Source: G963662985 sp963662985
Lineage (GTDB): Bacteria; Chloroflexota; Anaerolineae; Anaerolineales; UBA11579
Length of the DNA stretch: 64,000 nt
NCBI GenBank assembly: GCA_963662985.1
Contig: OY760066.1
Span: forward strand, 310,001-374,000
Reading direction: 5' to 3'
The position numbers were made by a program, and so were the translations under genes. Shown here one piece after another: positions 52,242 to 60,972 of this stretch. Below the pieces are notes generated by a model. The model was given only the letters and a program-made list of their open reading frames with translations. It was not told where the DNA came from and did not search any database. Position 1 is the stretch's first letter. Every line of letters begins with the position of its first letter.

Positions 52242-52340
52242 TTGACAAGAACTCTCGATTCGATAAAATAGAGATACAAAAATATACAGTTTCTTAGCAG
52301 CGCTCCCCGTAAGTCGCCAAACTTGGGGAGTTTTGCTTTT
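52242..52340 (+). ncRNA. Candidate antisense RNA over the leader of the DnaA-N-domain gene
   Basis: On the plus strand TTGACA (52242-52247), a 16-nt spacer and TAAAAT (52264-52269) form a strong promoter; about 35 nt later CTCCCC-gt-AAGT (52303-52314) pairs with ACTTGGGGAG (52321-52330) and is followed by TTTTGCTTTT. A transcript of about 60 nt (roughly 52277-52338) would result, with no ORF. A second GC-rich hairpin with T run (CGCC/GGCG, 52363-52381) backs it up. It lies opposite the 210-nt leader between two minus-strand genes, like the countertranscribed RNAs that control plasmid initiators. Expression is unproven. Confidence 0.6.
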
Positions 52341-52386
52341 AATTGGGTTAAACCATTTTTAGCGCCTTTTCGGGCGTTTTTCATAT

Positions 52387-53247
52387 TTATTGTTGCGAAG
52401 TCCTTCTTTGTAACTCCTTTTTTGCATCCATCACCATGAACAAATCAATCACAGTTTCATTACTATCGATCAAAGAATCAAAGGCAATGTTTACTAATTG
52501 GATCAAACGGCCAATATGACCATCAGATAAATTCACTAATTCATGTAACGCATCTTGAGTAAAAAGTGGTGCATCACGCCCCGCCATTTCTGCTCGACGT
52601 TCCAATACAGTTGTCAAACTGAACCAACTTAAAGTAGGCAAACTCAATTGAGATAATTTCAGTTTCCCTTTATAAGCCACCTGTGCTTGAGAAAAAATTC
52701 CCGTCTCTCCAAATACAATAATCCGTAAGGGCAATCGCTCACCCGCATCATCAGTAATCAATGCCAAGTCAGCCAACGACTTCAAAGTAGCGGTGTTCAT
52801 CGGAGCATCGATCACCACCACCAAGCCACCTTGTTTCTTTTGTAAATCTAAAACATAGTCTCGGATTACTTCAATTTTCTCTTCCAAAGAGCGATAGGAA
52901 TTTAATCCAAGTTCACTGATAATTTCAGCAAACAATGCGCGTGCATTTTGTGAGCGTTGAGAGATATATACTGCTTGAGGGGCTGGGTCAGAGGAATGTT
53001 GGATTCCATGGGAGATTCGTCTTGCCAAAGTGGTTTTACCACTTCCGGGTTCGCCTTGCACAATCATCAGGTCAAAAGTAGAAAGCCCAAGGGCATATCT
53101 TGATAATTGATGATGAAGAGTTGTATGTTCAGTGCAAGGAACAAAATAGCGAGAATCGCCATAAACAGCGTATGGGTTTTCGATTAGCCCTAATTGTTGA
53201 ATTCGGTTAAAATAACTTTGTAGGTCGATCTTGGATGTGCTGACCAT
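52387..53247 (-). CDS. AAA ATPase (ExeA/TniB-like)
   Basis: 286 residues from the ATG at 53247 (AAGGAG 5 nt upstream). Walker A GEPGSGKTT near residue 66, Walker B GLVVVIDAP near 143, and the C-terminal helical part (LSDGHIGRLIQLVNIAFDSL) match the ExeA/TniB/Orc-like group of AAA ATPases that often act in transposition, secretion or DNA replication. Its C-terminal partner gene carries a DnaA-N-like domain. It follows the 1.15-kb repeat-rich non-coding region, so those repeats probably serve this unit. Family is firm, cellular role is not. Confidence 0.85.
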   Translation of the reverse strand: MVSTSKIDLQSYFNRIQQLGLIENPYAVYGDSRYFVPCTEHTTLHHQLSRYALGLSTFDLMIVQGEPGSGKTTLARRISHGIQHSSDPAPQAVYISQRSQNARALFAEIISELGLNSYRSLEEKIEVIRDYVLDLQKKQGGLVVVIDAPMNTATLKSLADLALITDDAGERLPLRIIVFGETGIFSQAQVAYKGKLKLSQLSLPTLSWFSLTTVLERRAEMAGRDAPLFTQDALHELVNLSDGHIGRLIQLVNIAFDSLIDSNETVIDLFMVMDAKKELQRRTSQQ

Positions 53248-53661
53248 CACAGCTCCTTATACAATCAAAACCCATAAAATCAAGTATGGGAATCATTCTT
53301 TAGAATAGTATTACACAATTCAGAATTTTAAGCAAATTAAAACCAATATCAATATTTATACCCATTTTACATCTAAATTGATATTTTCGCTTAATTTAGA
53401 AGTTAATTTAACAAAAAAGGGCGATTACAAAACTAATAATCAAAAATAAGAATTTTGAATAAAATTCCCCAGTAAACTTAATATAAATGATGCCATAGAT
53501 TTTACAGAGCGTTAGAACACGTTCTGTTCAAAATAAAATATCATTTCTTATAATCAAAAACCTATTTTCCTTATAGCCCCAAGATATTAAGTAGCAATTA
53601 ATAAATAGAGGATTGTTCTTTGATTATTTTATCAAATTACAAAACTCAATATATCCACAAC

Positions 53662-53675
53662 GTTCCCGTGGGCAC
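53662..53675. repeat. Palindromic repeat copy 1
   Basis: GTTCCCGTGGGCAC, the most divergent of the five copies. It is 412 nt from the AAA gene start. Confidence 0.6.
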
Positions 53676-53817
53676 ATTGCCTAACTCCTATGAGTTATTA
53701 TTTCTGCACTATTACTTACCCATCATTATTATGTGTTTAAATTTAAAAGCCTCTCAGAAAGCGTCATAAAGGCGAAGAGACAAATCTTTTTATAATAAAT
53801 TTTCTGAGTTTAATAAC

Positions 53818-53831
53818 GTACCCACGGGTAC
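53818..53831. repeat. Palindromic repeat copy 2
   Basis: GTACCCACGGGTAC, extended to ACGTACCCACGGGTACGT, an 18-bp palindrome with only the centre imperfect. 156 nt from copy 1. Confidence 0.75.
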
Positions 53832-53912
53832 GTAAGGATGAATTTCTAGCTCACTAATAAATAGCTGTGAAATTTAAAAATGTCTAAATTTCTTTTTCTT
53901 TTTTTTGCTTAT

Positions 53913-53926
53913 GTGCCCACGGGTAC
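53913..53926. repeat. Palindromic repeat copy 3
   Basis: GTGCCCACGGGTAC, one change from copy 2; 95 nt from it. Confidence 0.7.
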
Positions 53927-53991
53927 ATAAAAAGATGTAAAGTACTTGCCATCAATGAGATTGATTTGACAAAACAATTTTTTAAGGTTTT

Positions 53992-54007
53992 GGTTTCACG
54001 TGTAACA
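53992..54007. promoter_or_regulatory. parS-like site
   Basis: GGTTTCACGTGTAACA matches 14 of 16 positions of the ParB site TGTTTCACGTGAAACA, including the CACGTG core. It lies among the palindromic repeats. A single two-mismatch copy may occur by chance, so support is moderate; the parAB operon lies 22 kb away. Confidence 0.4.
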
Positions 54008-54154
54008 ATTTTTTTAACGTTGGTATAGTCATCGTTTAAAGTGAAGAGCCTATCTTTTTAGTCTCAATCAAAATTATGATCACTAGATAGTAAAAAAGAA
54101 AATATTGAACTCAACCAATTCATATCATTCAATAATCAATCTTTAATTAATTAC

Positions 54155-54168
54155 GTACCCGTAGGTAC
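54155..54168. repeat. Palindromic repeat copy 4
   Basis: GTACCCGTAGGTAC; one half-site change. 242 nt from copy 3. Confidence 0.7.
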
Positions 54169-54253
54169 AGAAGAATTTGCATAGAAAAAGTATTATCTTT
54201 AATCATCAATTAGGTATATTTTTTTATTAGAGAATTTATTTATCTTTTATTTT

Positions 54254-54282
54254 ACATCCCGACATCCCGACATCCCGACATG
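54254..54282. repeat. Octamer tandem repeat
   Basis: Three tandem copies of ACATCCCG plus a partial fourth (ACATG), immediately before palindrome copy 5. Short direct repeats of this kind occur as iterons at origins. Confidence 0.7.
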
Positions 54283-54286
54283 CTAC

Positions 54287-54300
54287 GTACCCGCGGGTAC
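54287..54300. repeat. Palindromic repeat copy 5
   Basis: GTACCCGCGGGTAC, a perfect 14-bp palindrome and the best consensus copy. 132 nt from copy 4. Confidence 0.75.
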
Positions 54301-54347
54301 ATTCCAAGCGATTTGAAATTGATCCCTATATTTAATAAAGAAAATAA

Positions 54348-54377
54348 AAAGCCCATTGAGAATCCTCAATAGGCTTT
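54348..54377 (-). terminator. Terminator of the DUF3048 lipoprotein gene
   Basis: Arms AAAGCCCATTGAG and CTCAATAGGCTTT with a 4-nt loop and one wobble pair; the minus strand continues TTATTTTC. Starts 30 nt after the stop. Confidence 0.85.
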
Positions 54378-54406
54378 AAAAATTGGTTTATTTATCAGCT
54401 CAAATA

Positions 54407-55828
54407 TTATTCACCATAAACAGGAGCCACGAATCGTATATCAAATTTCCCTTCACTGCCTTCTTTCAGATAAGAATAAGGCGTAATCAAATTCACCCAA
54501 GTGCTTCCCGGATGAAGTGGGAATGGCGTGCCATCCGTATCAGTCACCAAACGCAAAGGGCGTGTTTCATTGTTTGCCACATCTTCAGCGCTGTTGCTTG
54601 TCATCCAATATGCTTTATACAATTGTCCATCTCGCATAATATACGCTGCGCCAAAGTTATAAGATAAAGAAAGTTCAATGATCGTCCCAGCTGCATTTAC
54701 AACTTTATGGGGTACAAACAAAAACACCACATTTTCAAACATCAACGGATCCCCCGTAATACGATCAACGCTTTGAACAAAGTTCCCATCATATTCCCCA
54801 AATCCATCTGAATAGCGTTGATAGCTACCTTTCTCTGCATCCCATAACCATTTAGTTTGATTATAAAAATTGTAGTACATTGTCACTTCTTCAGCAGGCA
54901 TGCTTTCATATCCATTCGGCATAGCGCAATCAAACACATTTCCTGTCAGATTTAAATTGGTTGTGTGTTTAGCATTTTCACGTGCAATGTTTTCCAAGCG
55001 TGCAAAAGACACTCCCGTAGATCCAATATTATCGGTATTTGCTGTCACCCCATACCCACAAATATTCACCTGAGAAGCAACCGTCGGGTCACTATACCCA
55101 GAGATCAAACAAGCATGATACTGGCGCAACACGTCAATATACGCCACTCGGCTAGAACGTAACCCTGACACCATCAAACTATCTGTTTCAATCGACGCTG
55201 CATTTTCTTGGGTAATGATTTCTTCATTCGGAAAATCACCATGGAAAATTCCCAAGAAGCGCGTACCACCTTCTCCAATATAAACTTCATACACCCAATT
55301 TGCCCAAGAGATCCCTGTCAAAGGGCGTGTAAAATAAGCAGGTAAATGTGAGATCGAAACGCCAACAGGTGGATAATCCAATGTTTCTGGATTGCTCACA
55401 GGTAACCCAGTCAAAGGACTCACACCTTCAGGAATGTCACCTCGATCCGGTCCCACGGGCACGTAATCACCCGCTGCACAAATATCATCCGTTCGATAAT
55501 TCGCTTGAGTAGGAAGCGGAGTTTCTGTAGGCGTATTGGTTGCCGTCGCTGTCGCGGTTGAAGTGAAAGTTGCGGTAGGGGTGGGAGTTTCACTAGGGAT
55601 CGATGTTTCTGTTGCAGTGGGCACCAAAGTGAATGTTGGGGTCTCACTAGCTTTAATTTTTAGATCTTGATTCTCATTGTTATCGACTTTGCTAACGTCC
55701 AAATTTTGAATATCACCTGATGAATTACCAAGTAAATCACCCAGATTGAGCGTACAACCGCTCAACGCAATCATCGCAATCAGAAATAAGCCAGACACTA
55801 CTAAATAAAATAATTTATTTTGATTCAT
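54407..55828 (-). CDS. DUF3048-domain lipoprotein
   Basis: 473 residues from the ATG at 55828 (AGAAGG 8 nt upstream). A lipoprotein signal peptide with lipobox LSGC anchors it at about residue 26; a threonine/proline-rich spacer (about 65-125, many TETPTPTAT-like steps) follows; the rest is the DUF3048 fold, with GVSPLTGLPV, RPLTGISWANWVYEVYIGEGGTRFLGIF, given by its ends, and GLRSSRVAYIDVLRQY. DUF3048 proteins are surface lipoproteins of unclear function, found in Firmicutes and Chloroflexi. It is monocistronic. No catalytic residues can be assigned. Confidence 0.88.
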   Translation of the reverse strand: MNQNKLFYLVVSGLFLIAMIALSGCTLNLGDLLGNSSGDIQNLDVSKVDNNENQDLKIKASETPTFTLVPTATETSIPSETPTPTATFTSTATATATNTPTETPLPTQANYRTDDICAAGDYVPVGPDRGDIPEGVSPLTGLPVSNPETLDYPPVGVSISHLPAYFTRPLTGISWANWVYEVYIGEGGTRFLGIFHGDFPNEEIITQENAASIETDSLMVSGLRSSRVAYIDVLRQYHACLISGYSDPTVASQVNICGYGVTANTDNIGSTGVSFARLENIARENAKHTTNLNLTGNVFDCAMPNGYESMPAEEVTMYYNFYNQTKWLWDAEKGSYQRYSDGFGEYDGNFVQSVDRITGDPLMFENVVFLFVPHKVVNAAGTIIELSLSYNFGAAYIMRDGQLYKAYWMTSNSAEDVANNETRPLRLVTDTDGTPFPLHPGSTWVNLITPYSYLKEGSEGKFDIRFVAPVYGE

Positions 55829-56039
55829 AAAATTTCCTTCTGAATAAATTCTTTTTCCATATAAGTATAGTATAGTCAGCACAGTGAATAAATTAATGAA
55901 GATAAAAATTAAGGATTTGTAAGTTTCGTATAGATTAATAAAATATCAATTACAAAATAAATACTTCAATTTTAATTTTTATCTCTTCTTGTCATAATAT
56001 AGTACAATAAAACATATTTTATAATAAGGAGGAAGCATC

Positions 56040-57302
56040 ATGTTGCAAATAAAAAACGGCGATCTATTTAGTTATCTGAAAGAGCGTGGTTACGTTTATC
56101 AACTCACACATGAAGACGAAATCAAAAAAGCGCTCAACGAACAGAAGGTCACCTTCTATTTGGGCATTGACCCCACCGCAGACAGCTTGCACATCGGGCA
56201 CTTTTTTGCATTGATGATGTTTCGCCATTTACAAGAAGCTGGCCACAAAGGCATCGTCCTCATCGGTGGTGCCACCGCTATGGTAGGAGACCCCAGTGGC
56301 AAAAGTGACATGCGCAAGATGATAACCAAAGAAATGGTAGAAAAGAACCTCGCAGAGGTTAAAACCCTCGTCAAGCGTTTTGTCAAAACAGACGGAGAAA
56401 ATCCAGCCATCATCGTCAACAATGGCGATTGGATCAATCCCTATGACTATATCAGCTTCATGCGCGACGTCGGCATTCATTTCAATGTCAACAAAATGCT
56501 CGCTGCAGATGCCTATGCAAAGCGAATGGAAGCCGGTGGTCTCACATTCTTAGAAATGGGCTACATGCTCATGCAAGCCTATGACTTTGTCCATCTCAAC
56601 AAAACCTACGGATGTACTTTACAAATTGGTGGCTCAGATCAATGGGGCAACATTGTCGCAGGCATCGATCTCGGCAGAAAAATGAAATTTGCAGAGACTG
56701 GTGAAGCAGAAGAAGAAAACGACATGTTCGGTCTCACTTGCCCACTTCTCATGACTAAAGACGGCAAGAAAATGGGTAAAACGGAAAGTGGCGCTCTCTG
56801 GGTAGCACGTGAAAAAACGACCACTTTTGATTTTTATCAATACTTCTACAATGTAGGTGATGAAGATGTAGAAAGCCTCTTAAAACTCTTCACCTTCAAA
56901 CCAACAGATGAAATTGAAGCGCTCTGCACAACGGATATTATCAAAGCCAAACGTACCATGGCATATGAAGTTACTAAACTCGTCCATGGTGAGGAAGCTG
57001 CTGATGAAGTAATTAAAGCAGTGGAAACCCTTTATAGCGACAAAGTAGATTATGACAATGTCCCTAGTATAGATCTTGAAAAATCTCTTCTAGAGCCTGG
57101 CATCAACGTTCTTGATTTGCTAGTCCTTACGGATCTGTTCTCCTCAAAAGGAGAAGCACGTCGCATGGTGCAACAAAATGGTGTCTCGATTAACGGGCAT
57201 AAAATAACCATAGAAGATACGCTTACAGTAGCTGATTTGGAGGATGGATTTATCATCGTCCAAAAAGGAAAGAAAAAATTCTTGAAGTTGAATTTTATAT
57301 AA
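56040..57302 (+). CDS. tyrS: Tyrosyl-tRNA synthetase
   Basis: 420 residues, class I synthetase. The HIGH motif is HIGHF at 51-55, and KKMGKTESG near residue 240 is the KMSKS equivalent; tyrosine-recognition segments GGSDQWGNIVAG and QAYDFVHLN are intact. The C-terminal S4 RNA-binding domain (SKGEARRMVQQNGVSINGHKI, given by its ends) is complete. It charges tRNA-Tyr in the cytosol. AGGAGG lies 7 nt before the ATG. No T-box or other leader structure is visible upstream. It ends in a strong terminator. Confidence 0.97.
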   Translation: MLQIKNGDLFSYLKERGYVYQLTHEDEIKKALNEQKVTFYLGIDPTADSLHIGHFFALMMFRHLQEAGHKGIVLIGGATAMVGDPSGKSDMRKMITKEMVEKNLAEVKTLVKRFVKTDGENPAIIVNNGDWINPYDYISFMRDVGIHFNVNKMLAADAYAKRMEAGGLTFLEMGYMLMQAYDFVHLNKTYGCTLQIGGSDQWGNIVAGIDLGRKMKFAETGEAEEENDMFGLTCPLLMTKDGKKMGKTESGALWVAREKTTTFDFYQYFYNVGDEDVESLLKLFTFKPTDEIEALCTTDIIKAKRTMAYEVTKLVHGEEAADEVIKAVETLYSDKVDYDNVPSIDLEKSLLEPGINVLDLLVLTDLFSSKGEARRMVQQNGVSINGHKITIEDTLTVADLEDGFIIVQKGKKKFLKLNFI

Positions 57303-57306
57303 AATG

Positions 57307-57340
57307 AAAAAAGCATCTTGCACTGTCAAGATGCTTTTTT
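57307..57340 (+). terminator. Terminator of tyrS
   Basis: 14-bp perfect stem AAAAAAGCATCTTG/CAAGATGCTTTTTT with a 6-nt loop, 4 nt after the stop. Confidence 0.95.
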
Positions 57341-57360
57341 GAAAAACTATCGGAGTAATA

Positions 57361-58194
57361 ATGGATCAAAAATTATATCAAGCCATTCTTGATAGAAAGG
57401 CAATTCGTCAATATCAAAAAACCCCAATAACAGTGGAACAATTTACTGCAATTCAAAATTTAACTAAGAATATTAAGCCCATAGATCAAAAAAATAAAAT
57501 TGAATTCAAATTGATGAATTCAAAAGATCAAGAAGATATAGTATCCAACATGGGGGGATACGGCCGCATTTTAGACGCGCCGCATTTTGCAATTCCAAAT
57601 ATCACAAAATCAGCCAAAGCTATCATCGAACTTGGCTTTCAAACCCAGCAATGGGTTAATTTAATCACCAAAGAAAATATTAATTCTTGCTACATTGGTG
57701 CAATACATAGAGGAACAGAAAGTATCCATAATAAATTAGAAATTTCAGATGACAAAGAAATTGCGGTTGCTGTGATTTTTGGAAATCGAAAAAAAATAAA
57801 ACAAAATGAAAAAGATAGCCCTCGGAAACCTTTACATCAGATTTTTTATCAAGTAGATGCAGATTCAAACAATCTAGAACAAGATCCGAATTGGCAAAAA
57901 ATCCTAACTGCCGCCCGTAGAGCACCATCAGCGGGAAATGCCCAACCTTGGCGTATGATCCTTCTTGAAAATGAACTCACCATTTATGCAGACCCCCAAG
58001 CTTATATTCCATTACTACGAAATGTAGGCAAAAGTTACGCCCTTCACGATGTTGGCATTCTCATGGCAAATATCATGCAAGCTTGTCATTCATTAGATAT
58101 GCAAGCTACATGGGAAATTTTTTCCACTGCAAATGAACAATCCTTGTCATTTGGCAAATGGACGCCGATTTCCAAAGTGAAAATCACAACTTAA
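57361..58194 (+). CDS. Nitroreductase-family protein (TM-nitroreductase type)
   Basis: 277 residues. Two halves of the nitroreductase fold are recognisable: an N-terminal segment YQAILDRKAIRQYQKTPIT with the FMN-contact arginine and a C-terminal AARRAPSAGNAQPWRMILLE with the second FMN loop, then the dimer helix KSYALHDVGILMANIMQA. This double-length arrangement matches the putative TM nitroreductase family, in which one chain corresponds to a fused dimer. The reaction is probably NAD(P)H-dependent reduction of nitro, quinone or flavin-like compounds. Starts 17 nt after the tyrS terminator with CGGAG. Confidence 0.82.
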   Translation: MDQKLYQAILDRKAIRQYQKTPITVEQFTAIQNLTKNIKPIDQKNKIEFKLMNSKDQEDIVSNMGGYGRILDAPHFAIPNITKSAKAIIELGFQTQQWVNLITKENINSCYIGAIHRGTESIHNKLEISDDKEIAVAVIFGNRKKIKQNEKDSPRKPLHQIFYQVDADSNNLEQDPNWQKILTAARRAPSAGNAQPWRMILLENELTIYADPQAYIPLLRNVGKSYALHDVGILMANIMQACHSLDMQATWEIFSTANEQSLSFGKWTPISKVKITT

Positions 58195-58345
58195 TAAAAC
58201 CTATTTATTTCGCATAGATTAATAACAATTGTAAAAGAATTAATCATCACACTTTTTAATCATAGAATCATCTTTCACTGATATAATCATTATGTTGTGA
58301 ATTTTTTCTAACAAAATCTCAAAACCCAACTCAGGAGGTTAAGTT

Positions 58346-59305
58346 ATGAAAAAATTAAAGTACACAGTTTTTGCTGTACTATTATTCAGCTTATTAATTA
58401 GCGCATGTTCAATGAAAGAATCTGATGAATTGGTTCAATCGACAGAAGAAGACCATTTAACAGATGATTCTGTGGTCACCTCTGCATTTTCAAACCAAAA
58501 GGTGAGAAAAGAAGATGGTATGATTCAAGTCGAAGTTCCTGCTGGTGAATTTACCATGGGAACCTCAATGAACACCCTGAAGTTTGCCATTGAACAATCC
58601 ACCTCATGTCCAAACTGTGTCGCTGATTGGTATAGCACAGAAGTGCCAGGTCACCAAGTTACCTTGGATGCATACTGGATAGACAAATATGAAGTGTCTA
58701 TAGAAAATTACGTCACATTCCTCAATGCAAATAACTTCCAAAATGAAACTCAAGTGGAAGATTACATAAATTTGAGTGGTGATGACAAAATTTATCTCTT
58801 AGACAAATGGTATTTTGGTGAAGGGTTCGGAAGCTACCCCATCACCGATGTATCCCAAGAAGGTGCCCAAGCATATTGTGAATGGGTCGGTGGCAGTTTA
58901 CCAACAGAAGCACAATGGGAGAAAGCTGCTCGCGGAACAGATCGCCGTCTCTATCCATGGGGCAACGAGGTACCAGAAAATTCACAATGGTTGAACTTCA
59001 ACAACAACCTGCGTGGTACAGTGCCAGTCAATAACTATGACAATATTGAAAGCCCTTATGGTGCAGTCAACATGGCCGGCAATGTCTGGGAATGGACAGC
59101 AGATTATTTCTACACCAATGCATATAGCACGGGTAGCAACAATAATCCCACTTTCCCCAACCCAGCAGATTCACAAGATCTTGTTGTCATCCGCGGTGGT
59201 TCCTATATCAACCATGACATGGATGTCCGCACCACAAGACGTGGTCGTTCAGCAGCCACAGAAACAACAGATTTTATCGGCTTCCGATGTGTTGTTCCAA
59301 AATAA
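58346..59305 (+). CDS. Formylglycine-generating-enzyme-fold (SUMF1) lipoprotein
   Basis: 319 residues. Lipobox ISAC at about residue 18-21 anchors a secreted domain. The FGE-sulfatase domain shows EVPAGEFTMGTSMNT, VTLDAYWIDKYEVSIENYVTF, AYCEWVGGSLPTEAQWEKAARG, split at LPTEAQWE, then NMAGNVWEWTADYF and VIRGGSYI, all typical. The catalytic copper-binding cysteine pair of true FGE is not evident (last segment GFRCVVPK carries one), so this is likely a binding or structural relative, as many bacterial members are. No sulfatase gene is near. AGGAGG precedes the ATG. Confidence 0.88.
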   Translation: MKKLKYTVFAVLLFSLLISACSMKESDELVQSTEEDHLTDDSVVTSAFSNQKVRKEDGMIQVEVPAGEFTMGTSMNTLKFAIEQSTSCPNCVADWYSTEVPGHQVTLDAYWIDKYEVSIENYVTFLNANNFQNETQVEDYINLSGDDKIYLLDKWYFGEGFGSYPITDVSQEGAQAYCEWVGGSLPTEAQWEKAARGTDRRLYPWGNEVPENSQWLNFNNNLRGTVPVNNYDNIESPYGAVNMAGNVWEWTADYFYTNAYSTGSNNNPTFPNPADSQDLVVIRGGSYINHDMDVRTTRRGRSAATETTDFIGFRCVVPK

Positions 59306-59383
59306 GAACAACAAGAAAATAAAACCAACTTAAACAAAAATAATAATAAAAGTAGAAAAAAATTCACAACAAAACTCAGAAAA

Positions 59384-59420
59384 AAAGCTCGATATCTTCT
59401 CAGAAGGGATGTCGAGCTTT
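59384..59420 (+). terminator. Terminator of the FGE-fold lipoprotein gene
   Basis: Arms AAAGCTCGATATC and GATGTCGAGCTTT (one wobble pair) with an 11-nt loop and a following ATTTATT. Confidence 0.85.
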
Positions 59421-59484
59421 ATTTATTAACTTAGAACTATTATAATAAGCAAATATAATAATTTAAAATAAAGGGAAATAAATT

Positions 59485-60972
59485 ATGATTTTTACTTCGT
59501 ACTTATATGTAGGTTTTCTAATTCTTGTATTGGGAGTTAATTCTCTTCTTCCCAAAAAACATCGATGGATTTGGTTGCTTATCTCAAGTTACTTTTTCCT
59601 TTATACATGGGATCTGAAATTCTGTCTAATTCTCCTAGCCTACACCGTAATAACCTACTTCATTGGAGTTTTGATTGATAAATCAAAAGAGAGAAAAACA
59701 AAACGTATTTGGTTAAACGTAGGATTGCTTCTCATCATTGGTGGTTTGTTTGTATTCAAATATCTCAATTTTTCCATTGAATCACTTGCCACAGTCCTTG
59801 CTTTTGCTGGAGTCCAAACTGATTTCAACATGGTCCATCTCTTCCTCCCTGCTGGCATTTCCTTCTATACATTCCAATCCATCAGCTACATGGTAGATGT
59901 TAGCAATGGTCGTTCAAAAGTAGAAAAACACTTTGGAAAATTTGCCTTATTCCTCGCCTTTTTCCCCAAGCTTATCTCAGGTCCAATTGAAAGAGCGCAC
60001 GAATTTATCCCTCAAATCGACAATCCCACACCATTTACATATGATGAAATGATTGAAAATATGTTACGCATTGGATGGGGGATTTTTAAGAAATTAGTAA
60101 TCGCCAATCGTTTAGCAGTCATGACTAACGCTGTTTTTGACAGTGGAGATTTATTCCAATTTAGTGGTATCCAACTGCTTTTTATTGTCATCATCTATGC
60201 CTTCCAAATCTACATTGATTTTGATGCTTATTCAGATATCGCCATTGGTGCCGGTAGATTACTTGGATTCAAACTCACAGAAAACTTCAAACGTCCCTAT
60301 TTTTCAAAGAACATCGTCGAATTTTGGCGTCGTTGGCATGTCTCTCTTAGCAATTGGCTCAGAGACTATCTCTTCATTCCACTTAACTTCTCTTCTCGTC
60401 GAAGAAAACACAAACAACTTTGGCAATACATCAATATCATGATTGTCTTCTTGATCAGCGGCATTTGGCATGGATCCGCCTGGACATTTGTCATTTGGGG
60501 TGGTCTGCACGGTGCCTACCAAGTTTGGGAAGCAGCCACAGCTAAGATTCGCAAAAACATTCTAACCAAACTCAAAATAGATCCAAATTCATATGGGCAT
60601 AAATTCTATCAAGTATTAATTACTTTCGCTCTCACGACCGTTGCTTGGATTTTCTTTAGAGCGAATTCCATCATAGATGCTCTTGTGGTTGGAAAACGAA
60701 TTCTTTTCATGCGCTCACTTTATTTACCAGAAAGTTGGATATTCAAAACAGCATTTGGTTTGGATGAAAAAGACTTCACTTTGGCATTAATTGCACTTGC
60801 CCTCTTCATCATCGTAGAATTTTCATCCCGCAGAATTAACATCCGCCAAGAATTGGTCAAACAACCCATCTATTTCCGTTGGCCAATTTACTTGCTATTG
60901 ATTTTTGGAATGATTATTTTTGGATATTATGGTTCCAATAATCCAGCGGACTTTATTTACTTCCAATTTTAA
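59485..60972 (+). CDS. MBOAT-family O-acyltransferase (AlgI/DltB type)
   Basis: 495 residues with about 10-12 membrane helices. MBOAT motifs: LPAGISFYTFQSISYMVDV, split at SFYTFQS, FFPKLISGPIERA, EFWRRWHVSLSNWLRDYLFIPL (read as FWRRWH and NWLRDYL), and SGIWHGSAWTFVIWGGLHG with the catalytic histidine near residue 329. It moves acyl groups, usually acetyl, across the membrane to an exopolysaccharide or wall polymer. The following genes are SGNH-like partners; the first overlaps this stop by 1 nt, so they form the usual MBOAT/SGNH pair. Polymer unknown. Confidence 0.93.
   Translation: MIFTSYLYVGFLILVLGVNSLLPKKHRWIWLLISSYFFLYTWDLKFCLILLAYTVITYFIGVLIDKSKERKTKRIWLNVGLLLIIGGLFVFKYLNFSIESLATVLAFAGVQTDFNMVHLFLPAGISFYTFQSISYMVDVSNGRSKVEKHFGKFALFLAFFPKLISGPIERAHEFIPQIDNPTPFTYDEMIENMLRIGWGIFKKLVIANRLAVMTNAVFDSGDLFQFSGIQLLFIVIIYAFQIYIDFDAYSDIAIGAGRLLGFKLTENFKRPYFSKNIVEFWRRWHVSLSNWLRDYLFIPLNFSSRRRKHKQLWQYINIMIVFLISGIWHGSAWTFVIWGGLHGAYQVWEAATAKIRKNILTKLKIDPNSYGHKFYQVLITFALTTVAWIFFRANSIIDALVVGKRILFMRSLYLPESWIFKTAFGLDEKDFTLALIALALFIIVEFSSRRINIRQELVKQPIYFRWPIYLLLIFGMIIFGYYGSNNPADFIYFQF

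Larger units (their letters stand above)
53248..54347. other. 1.1-kb AT-rich non-coding region with palindromes: possible origin or control region
   Basis: No convincing gene lies in this stretch. It carries five copies of a 14-bp palindrome of GTACCC(G/A)(T/C)GGGTAC type, one parS-like 16-mer, an octamer tandem repeat (ACATCCCG) and long A/T runs. It is directly upstream of the AAA/DnaA-N operon. Such spacing of symmetric sites in AT-rich DNA is usual for replication origins with initiator sites or for multi-site operators. Confidence 0.55.

Noticed and set aside
52112..52384. Minus-strand ORF of 90 codons between the AAA and DnaA-N genes
   Set aside because: No ribosome site, overlaps the start of the DnaA-N gene out of frame, and covers the two strong hairpins better explained as RNA structure.
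55442..55456. A sequence close to the palindromic repeat (GGTCCCACGGGCAC) inside the DUF3048 gene
   Set aside because: It encodes the conserved-looking VPVGPD segment, matches the repeat poorly at the outer bases and lies outside the repeat region; most likely chance.
55830..56039. Possible T-box leader before tyrS
   Set aside because: No specifier stem, antiterminator or terminator hairpin is visible in the 210 nt upstream.
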